A stretch of 64,000 nt of DNA from Oegoconia quadripuncta (taxonomy: Eukaryota > Arthropoda > Insecta > Lepidoptera > Autostichidae), in NCBI GenBank assembly GCA_949316235.1, contig OX438742.1, forward strand, positions 14,321,315 to 14,385,314, given 5' to 3'. Below the pieces are notes generated by a model. It was not told where the DNA came from. It worked only from the letters and a program-made list of their open reading frames with translations, and did no database searches. Position numbers and translations under genes: made by a program. Below are positions 37,166 to 48,956 of this stretch, piece by piece. Each line of letters starts with the position of its first letter. Positions within the stretch are counted from its first letter, which is position 1.

Positions 37166-39901
37166 TTATAAATATCATTGTTGTCAGTTTAATAATTTTA
37201 AATGATACTTGTCTTAATAACAATTTGTTTATTCTGGACTCTTAAACTCACGTTGTTTTTAAACAACATTGCGAATTTAACGGTTGCAACTGAGAAGCTG
37301 GATATAATACCTAGTCCTTTTTACTCGGCTGTGCCGAAGCCAAAAAGGAGGGTTATTTACCAAACCATTTTGTGTAATTTAGATAGAAATATTAAATAGT
37401 ACTTTTATATAAATAAAGTCAAGTTTTTCTTTATTGCAGGCGCATACTTAACTAAGTATCTTTTGAAATTTACTAGATAATTTTCCTGCAAATAGCCTTC
37501 ACAACGACGCCTGCCTCAGTAAATTGTATTATAGGTAAAGGTAGGAATGTAGGTAACGACCTACGACGAGCTTCGCTTGGAAATTTTCCGCTTGCAAATT
37601 ATATTTGCACTTTGATTGTATCCCACTGATGCCAGCACCTGCATCCTTTACTAAGTGCCTCCCTGCCTTCCCCTTATATAAATTTGTTGTTTAAATAACT
37701 TTACAGTATTCATTTAGAAAATTTAAGTAAAGATTTGAAAATCAACGAATTCTAAACTGTGTAAGTTTGTAATGCAAAACGCACGATTACACACAATGCA
37801 CATACTACAACATGATACGCCTACTAAATAGTAAAATATCACTGAATTGCTCACTGCTCGACCCAATTTCGAGTTTATAACAAATATTTGGGTACGTGCA
37901 ACTTACAGTGGCACATGATAGCAATTTTCGTGAAATACTTATTGATAGATCTCTATCAAAGTTATTCCTTGCGGAAATTTGACGTTTTAGAAAAGCGCTC
38001 ATATTATAAATGAATCCGGGAAATAGATTATCGGGTAATTTTTAAGATTTATATTCAATATATAAGTAAATAATTCAGAGAGCATTGCAAATACACTCGC
38101 CCTTAAATAGAAGTATTTTTGACTAGTGTTAACCTAATATTTGAACGCATAAGGGATGTGCTATAATTTTGTAATCCATCCGTCACCTGTATTCACAATT
38201 ATAAATATTTAAATCGTTGAATCTATTTATCCTACATAACTATAAAAACGCATAAATACCAGTGTCATAAATATTGTTGGTAAATACGACAGGGACCAAT
38301 ATATTTTGTATTCTACATGGAATACCTACGCGAGAGCTCTGAATAGTATCCACTCATAGGGGCGAGCGTGGAATGACAATGATTGATATCTTTTCATCGG
38401 TCTGTGAAGCTGTGATAGCGCAGAATGGTGTGTGTTCAATTCAATCATACCTTAAATTATTGTTTGTTTGTAAAGTCTATAATGTAGGTAGAAAGCAAAA
38501 ATGTTTAGTCTGTATATGTACATAAGCGGACTTATTCCATTTAATTAGTAAACTAGGCTAACCTATAAAATAATATGTAGATTATTACAATATTGTATCA
38601 AGGTTTATATCTGCTGAAGCTAATTACCATGAAGGGCAGGGATAAAATATTGCGCCGAGATGGAGTAGTAATCAAATCATATTATGGGTGTTGCTTAAGA
38701 TACAATATTGTATTACACATTTCCTTCAAATAATTGATAGAATGTGACATTGATAGCCTCTTAGTTATTAATTTTTTTATAAAATGAAACAGTGCAATAG
38801 TGAATTGTGTCGTGTAGGAACCAATACTTTTACAATGGTATCACATTCCTGTCATCATTTCAATAGGTTTGATTTTTACAATTCTAATAGTAAATATAGA
38901 TATTAATCTATATTATTTTCGTCACTATAGATTTTCATGTTAAATATTGTTTGTCGCGTTTTTCAAAAGATCCACTTCGAATGGGCAGGTAGGTACCAGC
39001 ACTTGGGAGAAAATATTGCTGCATTCAGACAAAATATAGCCGTGTTTGTTGTTGTTTTTAAAAATAGTGCTACGATTTGAATGAGGAGGAAGAAAACGTT
39101 AATGTCTTTTTGTTATTTCCTTTACTCGTAAAATATGCATATATCACTTATCTCTAGATTCAGTTCCGCGGCATTTGCTGTTCGAAGAAAGATATTGTGA
39201 ATCTTTAAATCTTGGATCATTCATTGCGTGTATAGGTTTATAGCTAATTTTTTTCTGTTTATAATTGACAACCTTCTGTTGAAACGAGAGGTTTGTTATA
39301 TTTAAGATTAAACTTGAGAACACGTTCTTAGCTATGTTCGATGAAAATCTTTCACTTACTTAAATTGAGTTTTCTAAATATTCAATTTACAACTATTAGT
39401 TTTAGGTAGAAGGATTGTTACCGATTTTATTTCCTTCATCTTGTTTAATAAAAAGACATTCTAACAAATTTTTATATTTATTATATATGTAGGCATATAA
39501 TATATGTAGGTAGGTACCAGCCTATAACAAAATTTTGCTATTACAACGCGGCGTAACTGAGTCTACCGATGTGTGTTTGTGTCCACCTGTCACATTGATT
39601 ATCCCAACTAAACGGGTAATAAATAATTCAACAGATTTTCGGTTAATCCAACCTGCTAAAAATATCTTATCTTTCACTATTGATATAAGCTTTGCGCATC
39701 ACCACATGTCTATTGGATATTACAGTAACCATGAATATGACTACCTTTTACGTACGAAAAATACAGAATAAATAAATCCAATTTAGGTACACTTTGTTTA
39801 GAATTGACATGCATTTTTAACCTATAAACTCGAAGGTTGTGTGAAAGAGTCAAAGAATAAACTCTTTTGCCGCTTTCCCTAACACTCTCCTCAAATCGGT
39901 A

Positions 39902-39922
39902 GTAGATAGATAGATAGATTGA
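39902..39922. repeat. (TAGA)n microsatellite
   Basis: Short TAGATAGATAGATAGATTGA tract that may be the tail of a minus-strand retroposon running rightward. Confidence 0.8.
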
Positions 39923-40379
39923 TAAAACGTCCAGTCACACCTTACATAAAGTTTTAAGAGAATTACTTAAAAGAACTTAGATGGTGGTTAGATTAGGTAG
40001 ATAGTAGGTAGGTACAGAATATGTTACTAACATCTACAACATATGGACAAATCGGTAAAAGCTCAGTGTATAAAATTGCTCAAAGAACAAAACACTGATT
40101 TTCGGCTATTATACCAGGAGAATCATAGGTACATGTGCAATTATAAATCAAAAATATCAACATTGCTTGATTAGTATAGATACTCGTAATAATAATATGA
40201 GATCAATAACTTAATTAGGTACATATATTTTATTAATTGAATCCAATATGTTACGGGAATAATCTTACACAATATTCTTTTACCAATAACGTTAGTTTTA
40301 ATTTGATAACACCAAACACATTTCAACATTCCATTTGTCCCACGACCAACCCTCAGGTTTCAGCAGAATACCAGTGTTT

Positions 40380-40566
40380 TGCCCGCCTCGGGCAAATCCA
40401 TACACTGAGCTGTAGCCTTTTTGTATACTGCGGCACACACATAATATTTGTTTGTTTCTGTACTTGTGTTTTATTGTTTTAGTTGTATTTTTCATATGTA
40501 AAATTTATTATGTGTGTGTACATGGATGCAAATAAATTCTTATCTATCTATCTATCTATCTATCAA
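40380..40566 (+). repeat. Probable non-LTR 3' end with (TATC) tail
   Basis: CTGAGCTGTAGCCTTTTTGT, a pyrimidine-rich stretch, then GTACATGGATGCAAATAAAT directly followed by (TATC)n at ~40538-40565. A polyadenylation-like signal abutting a microsatellite tail is typical of retroposons. Confidence 0.45.
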
Positions 40567-41519
40567 TATAGATATAAAGTATAATAAAGTTATATTCTTA
40601 TATGTGTTGTATGTAAAACATTGTGTGATAGAAATACATCGAATATATAAATTCAAAAAAATTAACAATTTATTGAATTTACGAATTTTTTTTTAGGAAA
40701 AATTGCATGACAAAAAAATGGTATAGCAGATCAATATAAAAATACAAATTAGAAGTAGATAAGTATAATACTTTTATTTAACGTTATGTATCTATATATT
40801 TATCCACGTTTTACGGCACACAAAGAAAATGCCGTTAAACAGCAGTTTAATGTCATGAAGCGACCGCTACCACGATGTCTCTTTAGAATATTTAGCTTTG
40901 AAATAAAGAACTGATATTTTTAATATTTTTCTGAATGTGAACTTAGAATTCAGTACTCTGAATAAAGGTGGAATATCATTTCATCATTTCGTCGCTTGGT
41001 AGCGGAAGCTGTCATTAAATCCCACTCGTCTGTGCGTATAAGTAACTAATGGTGGACGCGTAGCTCTTTATTTTTTAATCGAAGTAAATTTAATCTTTAT
41101 AAGGACTATACGTTTCGACATGCAATTGACATTACGCTTACTTTATTTAGGGCCGGCATAATAAAATCTAGTACTGTGCGATTTCGGCACGTAAAAGGAA
41201 TAAAAGTAGAACCAACCCGTCTCTTCCCGCGGGTGTCGTCAGAGACGACTAAGGGACTTTCCACCAAAAAAGTGTCTAGATTTGTACGTTTTAATGGCTA
41301 TGGGCTCAACCGATTATCATGTGGGTATTTCTGTATATTTCGAAAGCTGAACCGTGGACGTTCTTTCAAATATTAAAGTTTTATTGTTTCGATCACCCAA
41401 ACGCTAATATATGGCAATCCTTTCTAGCATCATTTTTACATTTGAACAGTTAGGTTTGTGTGATTTGTCCTCTATACCAGATGACAGGTATTTCAATTTA
41501 AACCATAAAAATTTTGTTA

Positions 41520-41690
41520 TAAATACTCATCCACACTATTTATAAATACCAAAGAATGTATGTATGTTACCTTTTTACGAGAACATCTCAGAATCGATTA
41601 TTGTGAAATTGGCTGAGAGTTAGCCTGTTACCTGATAATATCTGCAACAAAATTCTACGCGGCTTAAGCCGCGGACGGAAACTTAGTACA
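41520..41690 (+). repeat. GCCGCGG-type repeat in the left arm
   Basis: TTTATAAATACCAAAGAATG start, GAATCGATTATTGTGAAATT middle, GGCTTAAGCCGCGGACGG end. Present inverted at ~48470-48640. Confidence 0.6.
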
Positions 41691-42097
41691 TATTAATTTT
41701 CTTTTCATATACAAATTAAGCAAGATAATTTCAGAGCATTGTTTGCGGCAAAGCACGAGTTTTCATAAGGTTATTAATTTAAACACGTCATAATGGCCAA
41801 GCATCCAGAAACTTTCCATCATGCTTCTATCCCTACGGAAATGACAGATTAATAAGATACGATGAATCCGCTTGGCGTTCTAATGACATATTACACAAAA
41901 TACTGTAAGTAGGAGAGTAAATTACCCTTCAATGGAAGGTAAGCTCACGGTTCCTTCAACTTTAAGAAATGTAGTTTAGTACTACATAAATAAATTGGGA
42001 CTAGGGCAAAAAGATGATGTTGATACGTCTTCAATGAATAAGTAGCCGAATACCAAATCTTTTCAATTTCCCACTGAAACTGCTGCATTTGGTCCGA

Positions 42098-42330
42098 TGA
42101 CGACCGATTGGTGTAGCGGATAGTGACCCTGTCAGCGTAATCAAGGGTTGCGGGCTCCAATCACGCGAGGGGTAAATATTTATGTGATGAATACGAACTA
42201 TTCCCGAGTCATGGATGTTTATATAAATATTTACGTATGTTTATCCATTATCAGTATCCTTACTACAAGCTTTGCTTAGTTTGGGATTAGATGATTGTAA
42301 GTGTCCGAAATAATTTATTTATTATGTATA
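42098..42330 (+). mobile_element. SINE family 3 variant in the left inverted arm
   Basis: Head GATTGGTGTAGCGGATAGTG, then GGGGTAAATATTTATGTGAT, CTTTGCTTAGTTTGGGATTA and a TCCGAAATAATTTATTTATT tail. Mirrored at 47823-48057 in the right arm. Confidence 0.8.
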
Positions 42331-43731
42331 CGATGGTTAAAATCTTCTCGACTCGTGGTCAATAACATAATAAAGTGATACTAAACGCTATTTATTATAT
42401 AATACATTAATATGTACCTATTGGTGTGTATAGGTTGTGCCGAGGTGTTCAACCTCGGCCTCTTTGCCTTAAAGTAAAAAGCCAAATAGTATCGGCTTTT
42501 TAGTTTTTCAAATTCGATTAAAATTCGATATTCTAAATTCTGTTTCAGAAAACAACTGGGGGAGTCGATTTTTGGGAACTGGAACGACGTCATGGTTTTT
42601 CTCAAATAATATTGTATTGTACATGAAATAGTTTTTACTCTAAAAATATAAACGTATGAGTGCTAAATAAAACACAAACTTGAACTTATTCCGGGAACGT
42701 TTATTCATCGACATCTCCTGTGCAAGCCTGCTGGACCAATAGGTGCGAAGTCCACGACCCTGTTTCACCTCTCACGGTGTCCAACTCCTATACTCCAGCT
42801 ACCGTCGGCGTCCCACATGGAACCCTACCACCAGTCGCAGGGTAGGGTCGATTACCCACTGCGCCAATCGATCGACGATAATAATTGATGGTTAGATTAT
42901 TAACAACGTTCAAACTTAATTAAATCTATTATGTTGGTATAACATGCTTATGAACTGTAATCAATCAATTAAAAAAATCATTTTTCACTGCTCCGTTAAA
43001 TCAGCATAATATGCGTTATGCCGTTGTGTCGAATAGAGTAGTAAAAGATTTAAAATAGACCTTCATGAATCCTTTTTTGGCTGGTTATCAGCAAATATAT
43101 TTCCGCTAATATTTTCGCTGTTTTAATAAAACTATTCATAGTTCTTGCTTAGATCGAGTTAGTATATAGTTTGATTTGTATTTAATTTTAATCAGAAAAT
43201 GCTTTGCGTTTCTAAACATTTCAACAGTTGACCAATAGATTATGTGCCGGTTGACTAAACATGTCACGCTACCAGCTTTCCTCACACAGGCAGCAAAGCC
43301 ACGATGATGGTGATGTATATTTGAGGAGGTTGTGGGTTATGGGTTAATAATTACACAGAGACCACTTAATGTTTTATTGGTTATAAATCGTAATTTAATA
43401 GTACTGAATAAAAACCCATAAGGATTTAGGAGGAATCCATAAAAACTGGAACTTGGTGAATATACTGCACTGCTGTGAACCGACTGACGGATGTGTCAGA
43501 ACTCAGAAAACAATGGTCAGAATTTGAATTAAAATCCGTTTGAAATGAGGACATAAAAAAAGAATTCATATGAGGCGAGCGAAGGAAAAAGGCAGCATGA
43601 CATCAACGGAGGTGGCACCGTTACAAACAAATCCAGTGCTTTCTCTACCAGTCTAAATTCACTTTGCTTTGATATGCAAAAATGTATATAGACCGCTCGG
43701 CGATTTTCAGTTTAATTATACAATATAATAT

Positions 43732-43950
43732 ACTAGCTTTCCGCCCCCGGTTGCGAATAACATTATCGCGGAAATTTGTTTATTCCACGGGAACTACTCA
43801 TTTTATCGGGATAAAAAATATCCTGTCTTAATCCAGGGTATATTCTACCTATGTACCAAATTCCATCCAAATCCGTTGAGCCGTTTCGCCGTGATTGAGC
43901 TACAAATAAACAAACATCCAAACTTTCACATTTATAATATTACTTTTCCT
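43732..43950 (-). repeat. GCCGCGGGC-family interspersed repeat
   Basis: TACTAGCTTTCCGCCCCCGG, TTATCGCGGAAATTTG, CCGTTGAGCCGTTTCGCCGT and TTTATAATATTAC. The clearest copy in the window. Confidence 0.75.
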
Positions 43951-44074
43951 TCTTTTGTCAAATCACAAATTGTAATTCAAAAACTACTTAAAGGAGCAAT
44001 CCTTGAGTTTCTGCTTATTAATCTCTGGGGGAAGGCAGCTTTGTGAATGAACAGTAATTTTAATATTAAATTTA

Positions 44075-44990
44075 GAACAGTTAACGTTTCCGAGGGTCGT
44101 TTAAGCTCGCTATTTCGTAGTTTGAAGAGGCTCTATGATTATTCCTATGAGATCAGCAGTGCTATGGAACGGATGACAGAGAGACTGGTTGTGCAACATT
44201 AGAAATTTTGGGAATCCCAATTCCACCATGTCTGGTGGGATGGAATTACCATAGTATCCAAGTGTGACATTATTTCATTATCTATTGAAAATAATGCATA
44301 CTCATGCATCCAAAATGAACATCAGCCTAATAAAAAAGTAAATTTTATAACAAACAGGCCATATTTTATTGAAGTGACTAAAAACATAATGAGAATTTAT
44401 TTCCAGAAGTCTGTTCGTAAGTTATTTGAATTTGAAAGTAGAATTTTGTATGAAATACGGAATAGAAATATTAAAAGTGGGGAACCTAGGAGGCTAAATA
44501 AACTGACTACTACTTTAATATTGGGTGCAAATTTAAAAAAAACGGTCAATAATATTTGCTTTGTGTAATTTGGAATGTAAAATCGGCCTGAAAAACGGTT
44601 TTGATATTTGATAGATCTTACCAGAGTAGGTTTATCTTCCCTGTCGTGATTCCATCATCTAAGTACTAGATATTTTCGTGATTTTTGTAATAATGTAAGT
44701 TGAAGACTAACTTAAGGAGGAAAATTTTGCATACCTCAGTGAACACGGTGACTTTTCAACGAATTGAACGCAATTTTTATATCATTTATTAATAACACCT
44801 CCGCAGCTCGATCTACTACCGATTGGCAACCACCCGCTGTATCAAAGCCTAGCTGAGAGGGTTGGAAAGTATTTTTCAATTTGAGTAAATTATGCCACAC
44901 ATAAATTTTTGATGCTATGCAAAGTGAAGTGCACCCCGCATGAATTCGCGTGGGAAAATCGTAGGAATGGTATTGCATGTGCAAGATGTA
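44075..44990 (-). pseudogene. LINE copy B: decayed fragment of the same family
   Basis: The minus strand gives QPSQLGFDTAGGC and AEVLLINDIKIAFNS (44736-44960), counterparts of IQLGFGTKGGCEADV and LLKIDVKNAFNSV in copy A. Nucleotides 44100-44570 align with both flanks of the MULE insertion in copy A (for example ATTCCACCATG and AGAATTTATTTCCAGAAGTC), so this copy lacks the MULE. It lies in the spacer of the large inverted duplication. Many stops and frameshifts; not functional. Confidence 0.78.
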
Positions 44991-45424
44991 GAATCACCTG
45001 GGAGATGTTTTGAATAGATTGATCTAATAATGTGAACTCTTGGATCCGTACAGTCCTTTTATAATGCTAAAAGTGTTAAAGCACAAACTATAAGTATATA
45101 ATATATAATTATAATATGCAAATGAAAGTAGGTACATAGAGTAGATACAATGTTGATTAAATTTGACATGAAATTCTACTTGAAATGCGAAAATATATAA
45201 TTAAACTTAGTAACAAACTAGTTAAACTCAGTAAAACAAACGTATTGAAACTTATTTTATAACACTAAAAACAACGTTTAACAAAATGTACCCAAAACTT
45301 ACGTTTACGCTCAAAATAGTCTCATGAGAACTAGAATGAAGGCTCTGTTGAAGGCTGGACTGACGTTAATCTTTTATACCTGTTGCTTAGATAGTCTCAA
45401 GAGTAATTCAAAATTTTTTTGTAC

Positions 45425-45515
45425 GAGTAATACGTACATTTATTCCCAAGTCAGGGATGTTTATATTATAATGTATGTGTGTTAATCCGTTATCTTAACC
45501 CTTTCATTAGTTTAC
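45425..45515 (+). mobile_element. SINE family 3 scrap
   Basis: TTCCCAAGTCAGGGATGTTT and GTTAATCCGTTATCTTAACC resemble the middle of the family. Confidence 0.5.
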
Positions 45516-46201
45516 ATTTATTATCTTGATTACGTTCACAATTTGTGGATAAAATAGACTGGCTATAGAAATCTTCTAATTTTCCTACAAATTATATGCA
45601 TAAGTATTATTCTCATTATCTGTAATTCTCATTATTTAAGTCATGTCTGTCAATGTTATGAAGAAATAAATCGATATGTTTTCATGTCTATATTTTCAGT
45701 ACTTCTCCTTGCAATTTTTTTTTAATTTGCGGTCACACTACATAAGTACCTAGTTATCCAAATGATAAAGTATCTCTAAAAAAGTAAAAGAAAGATTTTT
45801 AAAAAGCTTAGTACAATGTAAGTTGAACGTGACATCGAAAAAATAATTTATATCTAATGCAACATTCAATCTGTGAGTTAAGTATGTGGTTCGAATAGCG
45901 TTTTGAATTAAAATCAACATATTATATAAAATGACTTAATTTTATGGCACCGAAATAAAACCTTCAGTCTCCGCCGATGACGTCGTTCACTACCCTGTAG
46001 AATTATTAAATAGTTTGAGTCCTTCTGATAATAGATATCTATATTTAGTAGATGTGAAGGTTATTGATCAGGATGGTGAGACTGATGCTAGCTCTGATAA
46101 TGCTGATATTGTTGGTTTGTAATAAAAAAAATGTATTAATAATTTAATTACACCTTTGCATAACTGACAAATGCAAGAACTGAACAATAATATATCAAAA
46201 G

Positions 46202-46607
46202 TACAGTGAGGGTCACATAAATCGGACCCCTCAGGGTATGTAAGATTTAAGTTTTTCCAAAAACTACTCGACATAATTGAATGAAATTACACATAAGTAT
46301 TTGTAGAATTTAATAAACTGTACAAATTAGTGTAGTGGATAAATGTTTGTGTGATGAATTTATCTATTCCTGAGTCATGGATGTTTATATAAACATTTAT
46401 GTATGTTTATCCGTTATCTAGTATCCATAGTACAAGCTTTGCTTAGTTTGGGCCTAGATGATTGGTGTAAGTGTCCGAAATATTTATTTATTAAAGAATA
46501 AAAAAATGAAATTTGATGCAATTATGTTGAGTAGTTATTGGAAAAACTTAAATCTTACATACCCTGCGGGGTCCGATTTATCTGACCCCCCTGACTGACT
46601 GACTGTA
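46202..46607. mobile_element. Tc1/mariner-like MITE carrying a SINE fragment
   Basis: TA dinucleotides at 46202-46203 and 46606-46607 flank inverted ends of roughly 85-100 bases. The left end reads CAGTGAGGGTCACATAAATC; the right end is its inverse but with a small GACT tandem (CTGACTGACTGACTG). Both arms include GTATGTAAGATTTAAG or its complement. No transposase frame is present, so it is non-autonomous. The middle (46325-46495) is a SINE-3 fragment. TA duplication and a CAGTG terminus are typical of Tc1/mariner elements. Confidence 0.72.
46325..46497 (+). mobile_element. SINE family 3 fragment inside the MITE
   Basis: GTGTAGTGGATAAATGTTTG joins head to body with box B lost; then GCTTTGCTTAGTTTGGGCC and a CCGAAATATTTATTTATTA tail. 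Confidence 0.75.
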
Positions 46608-46947
46608 CATAAAACATAGTTTAGAAGGTCAAAAGACTGATTAATTTGTAATTCATTATTAAATTCTACTTTAAATAAAGTCACTAATTTAACATGTCGT
46701 AGAAATACGTTTATTGCCAAAAGTGAATAATTTTTTTTCTTTTTTTTTTTTAAAAAAAGCCTTCGATCTATCAGATTTATTTTTATGCATAACTATTAAT
46801 AAATATGTGTTCTTTAAATAGCATTTTAATTTATCTATAAAAAACTATTGATAACATTTTAATGCGGTATTTCCTGCCAAATCTTTAAACCTCAGTTTCT
46901 CGAAATCGGTTTTGTAGCAGTTAATGAATTTTGGAAATAAGCCGACG

Positions 46948-48956
46948 ATATACTAACTCGATCTAAGCAAGAACTATGAATAGTTTTATTAAAACAGCGA
47001 AAATATTAGCGGAAATATATTTGCTGATAACCAGCCAAAAAAGGATTCATGAAGGTCTATTTTAAATCTTTTACTACTCTATTCGACACAACGGCATAAC
47101 GCATATTATGCTGATTTAACGGAGCAGTGAAAAATGATTTTTTTAATTGATTGATTACAGTTCATAAGCATGTTATACCAACATAATAGATTTAATTGAG
47201 TTTGAACGTTGTTAATAATCTAACCATCAATTATTATCGTCGATCGATTGGCGCAGTGGGTAATCGACCCTACCCTGCGACTGGTGGTAGGGTTCCATGT
47301 GGGACGCCGACGGTAGCTGGAGTATAGGAGTTGGACACCGTGAGAGGTGAAACAGGGTCGTGGACTTCGCACCTATTGGTCCAGCAGGCTTGCACAGGAG
47401 ATGTCGATGAATAAACGTTCCCGGAATAAGTTCAAGTTTGTGTTTTATTTAGCACTCATACGTTTATATTTTTAGAGTAAAAACTATTTCATGTACAATA
47501 CAATATTATTTGAGAAAAACCATGACGTCGTTCCAGTTCCCAAAAATCGACTCCCCCAGTTGTTTTCTGAAACAGAATTTAGAATATCGAATTTTAATCG
47601 AATTTGAAAAACTAAAAAGCCGATACTATTTGGCTTTTTACTTTAAGGCAAAGAGGCCGAGGTTGAACACCTCGGCACAACCTATACACACCAATAGGTA
47701 CATATTAATATATTATATAATAAATAGCGTTTAGTATCACTTTATTATGTTATTGACCACGAGTCGAGAAGATTTTAACCATCGTATACATAATAAATAA
47801 ATTATTTCGGACACTTACAATCATCTAATCCCAAACTAAGCAAAGCTTGTAGTAAGGATACTGATAATGGATAAACATACGTAAATATTTACGTTTTATT
47901 ACGTAAATATTACGTATGTTAAATACGTAGATATAAACATCCATGACTCGGGAATAGTTCGTATTCATCACATAAATATTTACCCCTCGCGTGATTGGAG
48001 CCCGCAACCCTTGATTACGCTGACAGGGTCACTATCCGCTACACCAATCGGTCGTCATCGGACCAAATGCAGCAGTTTCAGTGGGAAATTGAAAAGATTT
48101 GGTATTCGGCTACTTATTCATTGAAGACGTATCAACATCATCTTTTTGCCCTAGTCCCAATTTATTTATGTAGTACTAAACTACATTTCTTAAATTTGAA
48201 GGAACCGTGAGCTTACCTTCCATTGAAGGGTAATTTACTCTCCTACTTACAGTATTTTGTGTAATATGTCATTAGAACGCCAAGCGGATTCATCGTATCT
48301 TATTAATCTGTCATTTCCGTAGGGATAGAAGCATGATGGAAAGTTTCTGGATGCTTGGCCATTATGACGTGTTTAAATTAATAACCTTATGAAAACTCGT
48401 GCTTTGCCGCAAACAATGCTCTGAAATTATCTTGCTTAATTTGTATATGAAAAGAAAATTAATATGTACTAAGTTTCCGTCCGCGGCTTAAGCCGCGTAG
48501 AATTTTGTTGCAGATATTATCAGGTAACAGGCTAACTCTCAGCCAATTTCACAATAATCGATTCTGAGATGTTCTCGTAAAAAGGTAACATACATACATT
48601 CTTTGGTATTTATAAATAGTGTGGATGAGTATTTATAACAAAATTTTTATGGTTTAAATTGAAATACCTGTCATCTGGTATAGAGGACAAATCACACAAA
48701 CCTAACTGTTCAAATGTAAAAATGATGCTAGAAAGGATTGCCATATATTAGCGTTTGGGTGATCGAAACAATAAAACTTTAATATTTGAAAGAACGTCCA
48801 CGGTTCAGCTTTCGAAATATACAGAAATACCCACATGATAATCGGTTGAGCCCATAGCCATTAAAACGTACAAATCTAGACACTTTTTTGGTGGAAAGTC
48901 CCTTAGTCGTCTCTGACGACACCCGCGGGAAGAGACGGGTTGGTTCTACTTTTATT
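46948..48956 (-). repeat. Right arm of the 7.8-kb inverted duplication
   Basis: Inverted copy of 41199-43167, 40 bases longer because of an insertion at 47892-47931. The outer end stops at a short tandem of TTTATTAAAAAAC units (48949-48990). The inner end stops at TATACTAACTCG. Small open frames in both arms mirror each other but show no known domain. Confidence 0.93.
47823..48057 (-). mobile_element. SINE family 3 variant in the right inverted arm
   Basis: Inverse copy of 42098-42330, containing the 40-bp insertion at 47892-47931. Confidence 0.8.

Larger units (their letters stand above)
37166..41198. other. Mostly unassigned AT-rich sequence
   Basis: Apart from the retroposon end at 40380 and the microsatellite at 39902, no gene or element is recognised. 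37310-37350 (GGCTGTGCCGAAGCC) is a short known-type lepidopteran repeat motif. Confidence 0.5.
41199..43167 (+). repeat. Left arm of a 7.8-kb inverted duplication
   Basis: 1,969 bases recur inverted at 46948-48956. Coordinates mirror exactly (sum 90115 near the inner end, 90155 beyond a 40-bp insertion in the other arm). I saw only three substitutions while comparing. Contents: a GCCGCGG-family repeat (41520-41690), a SINE-3 copy (42098-42330), a tRNA-like SINE piece (~42820-42880) and unassigned sequence. The left edge lies inside a common lepidopteran repeat (GTAGAACCAACCCGTCTC) that continues beyond the arm. No target duplication at the outer ends. Confidence 0.93.
43168..46947. other. Spacer between the inverted arms
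   Basis: 3,780 bases containing a GCCGCGG-family repeat (43732-43950), LINE copy B (44075-44990), a SINE-3 scrap (45425-45515) and the Tc1/mariner-like MITE (46202-46607). The remainder is AT-rich with no recognised gene. Confidence 0.8.

Noticed and set aside
40538..40566. CRISPR-like or satellite array
   Set aside because: A simple (TATC)n microsatellite. No spaced direct repeats of CRISPR type occur anywhere in the window.
42381..42605. 74-codon frame conserved in both inverted arms (mirror 47510-47734)
   Set aside because: Conservation follows from the duplication itself; no domain is visible and only one amino-acid change exists, so selection cannot be inferred.
41199..48956. Inverted arms as giant TIRs of a Maverick/Polinton
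   Set aside because: No polymerase, integrase or capsid frames in the spacer, no target duplication, and the arms contain ordinary SINE copies.
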